A stretch of 64,000 nucleotides of DNA from Rutpela maculata (taxonomy: Eukaryota; Arthropoda; Insecta; Coleoptera; Cerambycidae). The stretch is taken from positions 139,529,235-139,593,234 of the forward strand of contig OW386285.2 in the NCBI GenBank assembly GCA_936432065.2. The letters run 5' to 3'. Below, piece after piece: positions 1 to 10,133 of this stretch; within the stretch, counting starts at the first letter, position 1, and the number at the start of each line of letters is the position of its first letter. The notes beneath the pieces are model-generated. The model ran no database searches and had not been told where the DNA came from. It worked only from the letters and a program-made list of their open reading frames with translations. Made by a program: the position numbers and the translations under genes.

Positions 1-64
1 GATGGCATTGCTTGAAGTCTCTGTATTTCTATTGTATTTCAGTACTGCTGTAGCCTTACTTGTT

Positions 65-1052
65 ACTACATTTTGAAAAAAAATGTAGTATAGGTTTTGC
101 ATTTTTCCGGTGGACCATCGAAATCCGAAAAAAACGTCGGATCGAAATGAAAGTCACTCGAGAGCGAATTTAGAAAATTCCGTCCGTCGGTCAGTCGGTC
201 TGTCTGTCGGTCTGTCGGTCTGTCGGTCTGTCGGTCTGTCTGTCTGTCACGCCTCAGCCCCCCTAATCCGTTTTCGGATTTCGATGAAACTTGGGTGGTT
301 AGTAGGAGGCCTTTAAAAAACCTTAACGCTGGAAGTTCGGCTCCGTTCGGAAACCGGAAGTACCCGATAGAGACGTTTCAAGTTTTTCGGGAAAAATTGA
401 ATAACTCGGTAACGGGCCGTCGGATCGAGATATTTCAAAAAAGAGATGGTGCCGCTAGCAACGATCTACAGATGAGTATACGGGAGACAATGTCGAAAAA
501 CAAATGGAAATTGATTTTTTTTGCAAAAAACTGGTTTTCTCGAAATCGGGCTATGAAGCACGATAACTGTCCAGGATATCGATCGATTGCGATGAGACTT
601 GGTGGGATCGAAGGTACACGGCCACAAATGAAGCCTATTGCTGGCGGCCCGAATCCGTTGACCGCAAGTATTTTTTCCAAGGCCGAGTATGATTTTCCAA
701 AGATATTGATAACTCCCGAACCCAAGGTCCGATTTTGATTTTTAAAAATGGCGATTGTAGGGCTCGATTAAGTCTATTAGGTGACGTTTGTGAGAAATTT
801 GACAAAACAAAAGCGAATCTACAAATCCTGGAAAAGTTAATTTTTTTGATAGATTCTACAAATACCCAGCAGTTTCCTAATAAAAATCGAAAATTAAGTA
901 TTCCGTCGATCAATCTCTATAACCGATATAAGGCACGGACCTTTTTGGACAAAAAATCTGAAATGGAGTTTTTCGAAAAATTAAAAATAAACGAGTTATT
1001 TACAAAGATGTATGACTTTAACCGATGCCCTTTCTGTATTTCAAAATGTAGT
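65..1052 (+). mobile_element. Helentron/DINE-like nonautonomous element, family A
   Basis: The segment is bounded by a 14-bp inverted repeat (ACTACATTTTGAAA at 65-78, its complement at 1039-1052). It contains a GTCY-type microsatellite followed by a block that reads like a degenerate conserved core ending in GATGAAACTTGG. Just outside the ends are near-identical direct repeats (TAGCCTTACT at 51-60, TAGCCTTTACT from 1053). The architecture of short inverted repeats, a conserved block and (GTCY)n is that of DINE-1/mini-me Helentron derivatives described in insects. Open frames across it (110-316, 295-738, 735-1055) show no recognisable domain and are probably chance. Family assignment is inferred from structure only. 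Confidence 0.5.
181..248 (+). repeat. (GTCY)n microsatellite
   Basis: About 68 bp of imperfect GTCC/GTCT/GTCG/GTCA tetranucleotides. The same repeat type recurs at 26275-26338, at 31318-31378 and, on the other strand, at 28291-28318, each time inside a Helentron-like element, so it is an internal part of those elements rather than an independent satellite. Confidence 0.85.
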
Positions 1053-1259
1053 TAGCCTTTACTTTAGTCAATGCAAAAAGAAAAAAAAAAGGTACTGAAT
1101 CAGCCCAACAGGGATAAAAAGCATATCAAAATGTAGTATTTAGCTTGTTTCTAACATTACCTATCTTTTTCAAAAGTTCCCGTATACATTGATATTCGCA
1201 CATGCCCTGCGTTATAGTATTGATTATTGGTCAAGTAGTTCTTTAGCAAGATTTGTACA

Positions 1260-1675
1260 CTATAAGGTTGCCTCGTAACTTACGATCCCCACCAAAAAAT
1301 GCCATTAGCCAATGAGCAGCTGGTGTGAAATCACACCAAATACATGGCCTGATTTAAAATATTGTAAGAATTTGTGTAATGTTAATAATTAAGTAATGAA
1401 CTCATAACTGGAACCAGCCCGCAATGACCCGCTCGAGGTAGAGGGTAGTTATCCTCGCATTCGAGTCACCGTTTTGCAAGATGGTAATACGGATAAGTTG
1501 TAGAATGTAACACTACAGATCATAGACTTCAGACCATATTTCGGGCCAGTACGGATTGTTCTTCTAGAGTGAGATAACTGCGGCACTACTGCGCGTTAGA
1601 AAAACAGAGATAGTCTTACTTTTAATCGCCGCACCTACGTCTCACCTAAATGCAGAATATACTCTACAAATCTTC
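1260..1675. repeat. Unclassified interspersed repeat R1, copy 1
   Basis: Around 415 bp that aligns by eye, with small indels, to 41173-41598 in the same orientation. Shared landmarks are CCTCGTAAC.TACGATCCCC near the start, a hairpin TGGTGTGAAATCACACCA at 1321-1338, GCAATGACCCGC in the middle and ACTCTACAAATCTT at the end. No open frame, TIR or A-rich tail is visible. It could be part of a LINE untranslated region, an LTR or a SINE; nothing decides between these. Confidence 0.7.
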
Positions 1676-3480
1676 GTACTTTAGTTCAAATCAGTTACTC
1701 CACAGCATAAGGCACTGCCAGAAGCGACACTCCCCGCATGGCCTTTGATGTTTCTTGATGAATTTTGTGTCCTTCACCATCTCTTGTAGGTGTTTACGTC
1801 AGTTCTGTTATTGTTTTAACTTAACTTTCTGTGACATAATATCCAACAACTCAACTATATAGGAAAACCATTACTTTATTTACGTTTCCTAAGGATCCCC
1901 AAAGGTATTTTATTATTGTCGTAAATTATAAGCATTTCCAAGTAATTGTGAACCTTCTTTCTTTTAAGGTCCGAATCGTAGTTTACAGCATACAAGTGTG
2001 AGGATTTGACAAGAAAAAGTTCAGCCGATCTTTACAATAATTTTAAATTGTGTGCACTTCATTCCAAGGCCAAAGTTAGTACAGCTTATTTGCAATTCTT
2101 TTTCTTTTGATCTATGAAACTCTAGAATTTTTTTTGTTTTGTTTTTTTTTTTTTGTTTAGAGATGTTTATGTAGACAATATTAGTCATAATTATTATTGT
2201 TGATTATTATTTATTCTTATACTGTTAAAATGTTTAAATTTTTTATTTCGTTCTTTGTTTTTCAATGTCAGTATATTTTAATAAAGGTTACGGATGTTTA
2301 GTGGTGTTTATAAAAATGTTACCAAGATGGTAGCTGCTGTAGACCGTGGTTGAGTCAGACTACGTGTTAGTACTTTGAACCTTTAAATAATTTTTGCAAT
2401 TACATAAAAAACGGAAAATTCGTTTGATGAAGTATATTTTTCGAAGAAAATGTTTTTGCTATTGGAATTTCTAACTTTTCATTTTAGAGCGTATAACCTT
2501 GAAAAATACAGAATTTTCGCATGCGGCGCATTTTTCCCCTTGGCCCTTAGCTCACCAAAAAAAAATTCTTTCCTGGCCCACTCAAATTTAAGGTTCTAGT
2601 TCCGTGCTTGATTGGGCCGTTCCTCTAAAATTTCCAGGGCCGGTTGGACTGACCCTATCTACCCCTGGTTCTGCTTGAACATCACCCAAACAGTTTCACC
2701 TTATTTATTCGTCATATCGCTAATAAAAATTATTCGTTGACAGAACACGCAGAACATTCTCCTATGATCTGTTATCTATGCCCAGCGCAATGGTCCTAAT
2801 ACGTGGAAAAAATATGTGGATTGTTTGATATCATGTGACAGTTTATTAAGTTGAAACAATAAATAAATTGACGGAAACACCTACGAAAAAATGGCGTCAA
2901 TAGATTTTGGGCGGGAAACTTAAGTATCGCTTCTGATAGTTCTCTCATCTGTAGTTACGAACAGACAGGACTTACCCGCTAGTTATTTTTGTATGTTACT
3001 TTTGTTTCCCTATTTTATTGATTTAACGTTAGTTTGATGTAGTGATATTTTATGACATTGGTATTAAGTGAATTTTAGACATTGTGGAAGAAAATTAAAT
3101 TAAAAATGATCCTAATTTACCCAACGTGTTAAAAGAAGTGCATGTGTTCTTAACGCGCCATGTTGAACAGGGTTGTTCATGTCGGTGGAAGTCATTTCAA
3201 ACAATGTATATAAATAACAGTCTAATCCGGAGCCTGAGAATATTTCTGTAGGGAAGTTGATGTACCTTAATTTTGTTTTGTGGAATGGATAGAGGTATAT
3301 GTAAAAACTGATTTTCACTCGAATGATAAAGCGCCATCTATTACGTATTTTAAATATGGCGGCTTTTATTTTATAAACCAACGAATATCTTTGCCTTAAT
3401 GCCCACGAAGCCGATGATAATATACCCACCAATGCTGTTAAAAATGCCGTTTTTCAAACAAATGCTTCAACATGCTTTGT
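1676..3480. other. Gene-free AT-rich stretch with MITE debris
   Basis: No coding signal beyond short chance frames. Around 2655-2690 the sequence ends in CTACCCCTGGTTCTG, which resembles the terminus of a CAG-type hAT element read outward, but no partner terminus is visible. The rest shows only T-rich runs (2130-2160). Confidence 0.5.
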
Positions 3481-3783
3481 TATCGGATCGGGGGTGGTAG
3501 TGGGGGTGCATGAAGTAAAAAAATGAGGCCTTTGATTCCTGTACACACACTAAATCACAATTTTATTTTTTTCACTCCCTTTAATCACGGAGTGGATGTG
3601 ATAATGGGGGTGTCTAATGCCAAAAAAATTACGTTATATATATACTAAATACTAATTTCATGGACTCTTACTTGCTTGATTTACCTGTTTACCCCCATAT
3701 ATCCCAATTTATCCCCAACTCGTGAACGGAATAAGATCAAAATATAATAGATTTCCAGATCTCGTTAAAATACATATAACCAT

Positions 3784-4361
3784 AAATGGAACTAGTCAAA
3801 ATAAGTAGATTTTCGAACAGACTCACCTTGAGAAATCATGCCTGCTCCCTCTGCCCCCCCCCCCCCCCCCCCCCCCCCGCCGCTGCAAATAATCTAAAAT
3901 ATATATCTTGTAAAGATATATCCAACCAACTTCAAGAAAAATGTCTTGCTTTCCCCTTTTTCTATTCATTTACGGGTTGTGATACCACTTCTTTGTTTTT
4001 TGGAAAAGGAAAAAAAGAAGTGTTGGGAAGCTTGGGATTCTTTTCCGGATGTCACCGCCACTTTCATAGATTTGGTTACAGATCCAAAGCAGCCAAATAA
4101 CAATCAATTAAGAATGCTGTGAAAATTTGTCATAATAATCTATGATAAGTATTTCGAACGAATGCAATTATTTTCATAAAAAAGGTTGAGAACTTACCCC
4201 CAACAATAAATGCCTTGTCAATTTGTAGTAAGTTCAGTCAATCGATCATAGAACTCCCATGTCCATCCAAATGGGAATGGACTATGGATAATGATAAATG
4301 GATGATTTCTCGTGGTGGGTCTATTCGAACATCTACTTATTTTGACTAGTTCTATTCATAG
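3784..4361. mobile_element. Small TIR element carrying a nuclease-like ORF fragment
   Basis: Inverted ends of about 36-40 bp (GGAACTAGTCAAAATAAGTA at 3788-3807 and its complement TACTTATTTTGACTAGTTCT near 4333-4352) enclose about 575 bp. The sequence on each side belongs to Helentron-like family B, which shows that this piece inserted into it. The interior holds a run of about 31 C residues (3848-3878) and a decayed ORF fragment. Superfamily is not evident and no clear target duplication was found. Confidence 0.6.
3884..4180 (+). pseudogene. FEN1/XPG-like ORF fragment with TGCDTTS motif
   Basis: The plus-strand frame reads FTGCDTTSLFFGKGKK at about 3967-4016. A GCD....G.GKK pattern of this kind recalls the helix-hairpin-helix region that follows the catalytic core of FEN1/XPG nucleases, and I recall similar text in uncharacterised ORFs of invertebrate mobile elements. 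A single-base shift just after the motif moves the frame: the continuation SFPDVTATFIDLV lies one frame away, followed by a stop and then KFVIIIYDK near 4122-4148. Upstream sequence is lost in the poly-C run. It is therefore a short, frameshifted remnant of a larger gene, trapped between the ends of a small TIR element. The nuclease relationship is inference; the motif and the frame breaks are seen directly. Confidence 0.5.
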
Positions 4362-4625
4362 TTAAAAGGATTTGCTATTACTCAAAAGTGGAAGTATCGA
4401 GGCATTTTCGAGACGTAAGTCACTACACTAACACGTGTATCAAATTTCAATACCTTAAACGGTTCCAGAGTAATCGTACGCACAGCACAGATCGACACAC
4501 AACCAGGCAGAATTTTTATTTTTGCTCAAACTTAAAATCTCGACGTTTCATGACATTCTAAGCCTATTTGAGCAATAAACATTTTCAAAAATGTTTCTGT
4601 GTTACTACCACCGGATGTGGAAGTA

Positions 4626-6373
4626 ATTAAAAAGTGCACCCAGGCTCAGGACTAATCTACTACTGGCAAGTTTTAGATTGCGCGTACATCCTTTGAGATA
4701 AAGAAGGAAGAGGTTCCCAAACTTTTCGTAGTTCATATTATTTTTAAGTAAATAATGTACGAATGAAAAACAAAGATAATTGTTTTTTATATTTCTGATT
4801 AAAAAATAATACACGTGATGCAGTAATGTGTTATAATGATATTTATTTAAATAATATGTTTTTACTTAAAATGTCTAAATTAATTATAAATCAGCAGAAC
4901 AACAGCAAATAAATTTTAGAGTTTGTTTTATTAGTTTAAATAATGAAAATAAAACGATAAACATCAAACGCGTGTGTTGTAAATTACAAATTATATACAT
5001 ATGTCACATGCACATCACTCACTCCCAAATTACAATATAAAGTCAATAAGTATTCGTAATTGTTTACACAGCATATTATACAGGATATTTCATAAGTACA
5101 TAATATTAATAATTGACGAATGAAATATTTGTAACCACAACAAGATCCCTTTTTTGTTAGTAGTTCAGGTTCAGATGATCGAAAAGTGTAACTGGATTTT
5201 TTTTAGATAGTCTCTTGAAAGATGGTGGACTTTTTAGATTTTTGTATGACCGATTTCACGACATTCGATTTTTTTAGTGGAACCATGCGAAATTGTAAAT
5301 TTTTTCCAATTTCAATTTATTTTTTTAAATATTTTTCTTTTATTTTAAACGTACATTACAAGTAAATAAATAGCAATATATGGAAATATTCTAATTCTTA
5401 AAATCTACAAACCTATCAAAGTTTGGAAGACGCAGAACAATAAAATATTTTGTCTTACCCCACAACGTTGAGTGAAGGTAGGGCTGTTCACTCAACGCCC
5501 ACAGGTTAAAAAGTTTTCTTCTTTGAAGCGTTGGCGCTGGATAATAAATTCTGCCTAATAACGGTTCCAATTTCAAATTTATACCCGTTGAACCAATCTA
5601 TAAAATCGCAGAAATTTCAACTTAACAAGTTGCTATCTGTGTACTACATACAAAGTGTATTCGAGACAGATGCACAAAATTAGTATGCATATTATACACA
5701 TAAAATACAAGTTGTGATAGATTTTAACTGACCCTTCTTCAGGGGGATAGACTTTCAATATGCTATTTATAATTTATATATAATATACTTTTTGCTCAAC
5801 TACTAGATTATGATTTGGTAATATACTTTATCTACTCTTATTAGGTTATATACTAATTAATGAACTGCTTTACAACAATTAATAGTATCCTTAAACAAAT
5901 AGCGTGAGTTATAATGAGTAGTTATTATAAATCACTAGGTACAGAGCCAATCTCCTTTATCTTCACACCTAGCCTGTCCAATCGACGTAACGCGCGACAC
6001 GAAGAAGGTGGCTCTGTCCGAGAGAAATTCTTTTCCGATACGGTGAAATAGAACGGTCCATTATTATTGAGGGGAGGAAGGTAATTTATCGTGTTTGAAT
6101 AGTTTCGACGTTTTCAAATCAAGTTAAGTAATAATGGTGCCAAAAATGATGATTTCGGTTAGTGAAGATAAACTAATATGTAGGTACACCACCAGAATGA
6201 AGACAAGTAGCTACAATACATAATTTATTACCCGAAAACTCGCAGAACAAATATTAGTGTGTACAAAAATTAAATTTTACAGTTAAGTTTATTAGATAAT
6301 AAATAAACTGAGTAATTTAAACAAAATTTTCTCAATTTAATATTTATTGTTATAATGTAGATAAAGTATAGTA
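4626..6373. other. Gene-free AT-rich stretch
   Basis: No domain-bearing open frame and no repeat shared with the rest of the window that I can recognise. Frames at 4605-4814 and 5391-5576 (minus) look like chance ORFs. Confidence 0.5.
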
Positions 6374-6455
6374 TTCAACTTACGGTAATGGTAATAACTC
6401 ACTTGATGAATTAGTTCATCTGGGTGAGTTATTACCTACATTACCGCTCGTTGAA
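6374..6455. repeat. Short palindromic hairpin
   Basis: An 82-bp imperfect inverted repeat: ATTCAAC..ACGGTAATG..GTAATAACTCAC pairs with GTGAGTTATTAC..CATTACCG..GTTGAAT around a 21-bp loop. The size and the ATTCAAC/GTTGAAT ends fit a very short MITE or hairpin relic. Confidence 0.6.
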
Positions 6456-6803
6456 TAATATACAATTAAATTCAATGCTCTTCAAATGTGTGTTGACTAA
6501 AATACGATTATAGGTAGTTAAGAGTAGTTTATATCCTTTACCATTATTATATAAGAGAAAAGAAGTATAATCTCTGCAACATCATAAAAATGTATTTCAA
6601 AATATTTATGAAGAAAGGTTTGAATGTAATGTCAGATAAAATTCAGAATAGTTATCAAACTTGCCATTATTATTTATTTTTAGATCAAGAATACTTTACA
6701 CACGATGCATAAAGCTATTCTTACTAGATATGGTTTTGTAAATCTCTAAAATTTTTGTATGATATAAGCAATTTAATAACTGGTAATATGTCATTTTCTT
6801 GAG

Positions 6804-6967
6804 CAGTGGCGGATCTAAGTTAAAAGGCCCAGATGGCAAACGCTTCGAAGGGCCCATTTTTTCGGATGATAACCAAGTAAGCGATGGATGCATTGTCTTC
6901 TAGGGCCCTTTTGCACAGGGGCCCAGGTGGCATTTGCTCATTGGCCGCCCGGTTAGATCCGCCACTG
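6804..6967. mobile_element. hAT-type MITE with perfect 8-bp target duplication
   Basis: A 164-bp element with perfect 15-bp inverted ends (CAGTGGCGGATCTAA at 6804-6818, its complement at 6953-6967). It is flanked on both sides by TTCTTGAG (6796-6803 and 6968-6975), an exact 8-bp duplication. CAG-starting ends plus an 8-bp duplication are hallmarks of the hAT superfamily. The interior has no coding capacity; it contains GGGCCC-rich text. A one-ended relic with similar text (CAGGGGCGGC and GGGCCC) starts near 14168. Confidence 0.9.
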
Positions 6968-7544
6968 TTCTTGAGATTTCAAATCTACTACTATTGGTTA
7001 AGATGATGGATCTTATAACGATCAGGTTAAAGATTAGTATTCTGTGGCTACGCCGAGATAGCATAAAAGTATTATGCTTAACCTGTCAATTGTTCATTCA
7101 TCAGCATGGCGGCTTATCCTGTAACCCATCATTCATTGGAAAATGGAGACCTCCTAGAGTCAGAGCCCGTTTGATTCACATCTTAATTTGCACCAAATTG
7201 GTTTATTATATAAAACGTTTATTTTTCTGTTTAATTTCATTTAATTATCGTACATAATTAATGAATATTTAACGTTATTTAACCTTTTAATAAAACGTTT
7301 ATATTCTTTTCTTTACTTTCGTTTCGCAAAGGTTGGAAATTAACGAATATCTATCGTCTTATTAATAATTCTGCACAATGTTATTTAATAGTTATCCATT
7401 ATGTGAAAAAGACGTTTATACATGATTAATAAAAACGCGTTTCTAAAATCACTATAACAACGTGTGGTTTTCAATCCCCGTTAACGTTTAACGTAAGAAG
7501 TAGAACACTTATGGATTAGCTTTAGTATTAAGTCAGACTTTATA

Positions 7545-9955
7545 GATCCCCAAATAATAGCTTATTGATTTCATTAGATCAGGAAAATGACATGCTTTCG
7601 ATGATTATGCCACAATATGATCATGTAATTTTTATGGGTGACCTTAATATAAACATGCTCAACTCGAATGCTAATATAATATACTGGATTCATACGATTT
7701 AGTGCAACATATCTCAGAACCAACGAGGCTAACGGTAAACTCACAAACCTTAATTGATATTATAGTTACTGATAGAGCGCAAATAACTAATTCAGGATCT
7801 GTTCCATTGCATGGCTTATCTGACCATAATCTTGTATTTTGTCATCTACTTATTAAAAAGAGCAAATTACACAAATTTATTACTCACCGTAACTTCAATA
7901 ACCTTAATAATGATAATTTTGTGGAAGATTTGAATAAAATAAATTGGCTTCCATTTTATACCTCAAGGGCCATAAATTTTAAAATTGATTTTTTTAATAC
8001 GGCAATAACAAACTCGTTCAATAAACACGCTCCTCTTGTAAATGTCAGACTTACCAAAAAGCCAGCTTCCTGGTTAACGCCTGCCTTAAAATTAATAATG
8101 AAGCGAAGAGGTGAAGATTTCTCTGTTTTCAAAAGAACCCGGACTGATACAGATTGGGAATATTATAGAACCTTAAGGAATTATACCAACCATGCCATTA
8201 CACGAAAGAAACATGCCTTTGCACAACATTGTATAAAAAATTCTAATAACACGAGAAATACTTGGGACACTATAAAAAAATTTGGAATAAACCTAAATAA
8301 TACTAATGAAATTCCCTCTCGTCTGTCTGATGTTAACTCAATAAACAATTATTTTGTCAATCAATGTGCAAATAATATTTCTGACTATCAAAATTATATT
8401 TTGTACTATGGCAGTTCTCAAAATCGAGTTTTACCAACAATTTGTTTAATTTCAGAACGGTTCCAACTGAAGCGGTTATAAAAGCATTGAATTCTATAAA
8501 AACAAATGCGGCTGGAACTCATGGGATCAATATAAAAATGATCCAACTCTGTCTGCCTAACTTATTACTACAAATAGTTCATTTGGTTAATTTTTGTATA
8601 GTACCCCATTACTTTCCTGATAGATGGAAGGAGTCCACTTCCCAAAGCTAATAAACCCGATAATTTTTGTGATCTCCGGCCCATTAGCGTATTACCAGTA
8701 CTGTCAAAGATTTCGGAAAGAATTTTAAATGACCAGCTTACAGACTGACAAAAATATATTGCCGGAAACTCAATCTGGGTTTGTTAAAGGTAAGTCGACA
8801 ACATCAGCTTTGTCAAAAGTTGATGACGACATTGTCAGTGAAATTGATAAAAATAAAGTTTCTGTTTTGATTTTACTGGATTCTAGCAAAGCCTCTGATA
8901 ATATTAATCATGAACTCCTTTGCACAAAACTATATCATATTGGATTTGATGAAAATGCGATTTACTCGATAAAAACTTATTTAACAGGTAGAACTCAAAA
9001 AGTGGTATTAAATAATTATGTGAACTGTTAATAAAAGTGTCCCCCTAGGATCTATTCTTGGGCCTCTTTTGATTTTAAAAACTCAATTGAGCACTGTGAC
9101 ATTAATATGTATGCCGATGATACACAATTACTCAACTCTTTTCTTAACTGAACATGTTGTAGTAGCAATTGATCAGATCAATGAAAATTTAAATAAAATC
9201 GTCAGAACCTCTGAAAGTCACAATCTTACGATTAATGCAAAAAAATCTTGGGTGCTGTTTTTTAGGAGCAAACATAATAAAAATAAAATGCAAAATATGA
9301 CAAAAACCATTAAAATTAAAAATATTGCTCTTGAGGAAAAAAGTATTGCAAGAAATTTGGGCTTGGCAATGGACGATAAATTAAAATTTGGTGAATATAC
9401 TAATAATTTAACACGTATCTCCTTTGCAAGGCTGAAATTCTTGTATAACTTTAGAGACTCTTTTCCGGTAAAACTCAAAGCTTTATTATGCGATACGTTG
9501 ATACTTCTAGGTTCAATTATGCTGATGTCGTGTACAGTCCAGCTCTGGACAAGCATTTAATTAATAAAATAGAAAAAATACAAAAAGCCTGTCTTCGGTT
9601 TATTTACAAAATTAGGAAATATGATCCGGTGTCACATAAATTAAAAGAGTTATTTATGTTGGCTATCTATGGAGCAACGACGTAACCTTCACATGGCAAC
9701 ATTTGTACAAAAAATAATAAAAACAGCAAAGCCTAAATACTTAAAAGAAAAATTACTCCCCCGATCTCACTTCCACCCTTTAAATACAAGGTCTGACAAC
9801 ATATAAAATATCCCCAATTTTAGGACAATATATTTTAAAACATCCTTTACATACGCAGCGTGCCCCCTCTATAATAATATACCTTAATACTTTAAGACGC
9901 TGTCTCTTTCAAGATTTAAAAAAGCTATTCGCTATTATCTGTCACTGAATTCTTA
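7545..9955 (+). pseudogene. LINE ORF2 (endonuclease C-terminus + reverse transcriptase)
   Basis: Reading across several frames gives an apurinic-type endonuclease remnant with MGDLNIN at 7633-7653 and the catalytic SDHNLV at 7819-7836, then a linker, then the reverse transcriptase: NAAGTHGI, LRPISVLPVLSK, a degraded DSSKASDNINHEL (normally DFSKAFD) and the YADD catalytic box at 9110-9121. The C-terminal region ends in the basic stretch IQKACLRFIYKIRKYD and finishes near 9955. The longest open piece is 7702-8481. At least four frame changes separate the pieces, so no intact enzyme is made. In life, this protein nicks target DNA and copies the element RNA in place. A sister copy of the same C-terminal region lies at 52279-53175. 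Confidence 0.85.
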
Positions 9956-10133
9956 AAATTTAATAATGATAACCAATATTATAAATTTCTACTTACTTAA
10001 TTATTGTTTTTTTTTCTATTTAACTACACTATTATTAACAATAATTTATGCTTGCAAATGTTCCAATTTTTGGTATTTTTCTGCTTAAAATTTAATTTAA
10101 CTGTAAATATCTATAATATATGTGTATGTGTAT
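7545..10133 (+). mobile_element. 5'-truncated CR1/Jockey-type LINE, part before nested transposon
   Basis: This is the ORF2 portion and the start of the 3' untranslated region of a non-LTR retrotransposon. The element resumes at 13221-13436 after the nested DNA transposon 10134-13220. It begins inside the endonuclease domain (the part before GDLN is mostly missing), the usual 5' truncation of LINE copies. The 3' end after the interruption has an ATAAA signal and an ATT-repeat tail. Confidence 0.85.

Larger units (their letters stand above)
3481..4625. mobile_element. Helentron-like family B, partial copy split by a nested insertion
   Basis: The flanks of this region match one arm of the large palindrome at 26155-27922: the GGGGTGGTAGTGG stretch and GTACACACACTAAATCACAA near 3490-3560, the TTTACCCCCATAT stretch near 3690-3725, then TTAAACGGTTCCAGAGTAA near 4455 and GTTACTACCACCGGATGTGG at the end. 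The GTCY microsatellite is decayed to a few units near 4490-4510. The copy is interrupted by 3784-4361, which has its own inverted ends. Confidence 0.6.

Noticed and set aside
181..248. Possible CRISPR-like or satellite array
   Set aside because: Tetranucleotide GTCY units without spacers, recurring inside mobile elements of a eukaryotic genome; it is a microsatellite within Helentron-like elements.
110..1055. Three plus-strand frames as real genes
   Set aside because: They overlap in different frames, one reads through the microsatellite, none has a domain, and the region behaves as a noncoding mobile element.
3786..3880. Poly-proline protein start
   Set aside because: Artefact of the poly-C run; only the following TGCDTTS segment has protein-like content.
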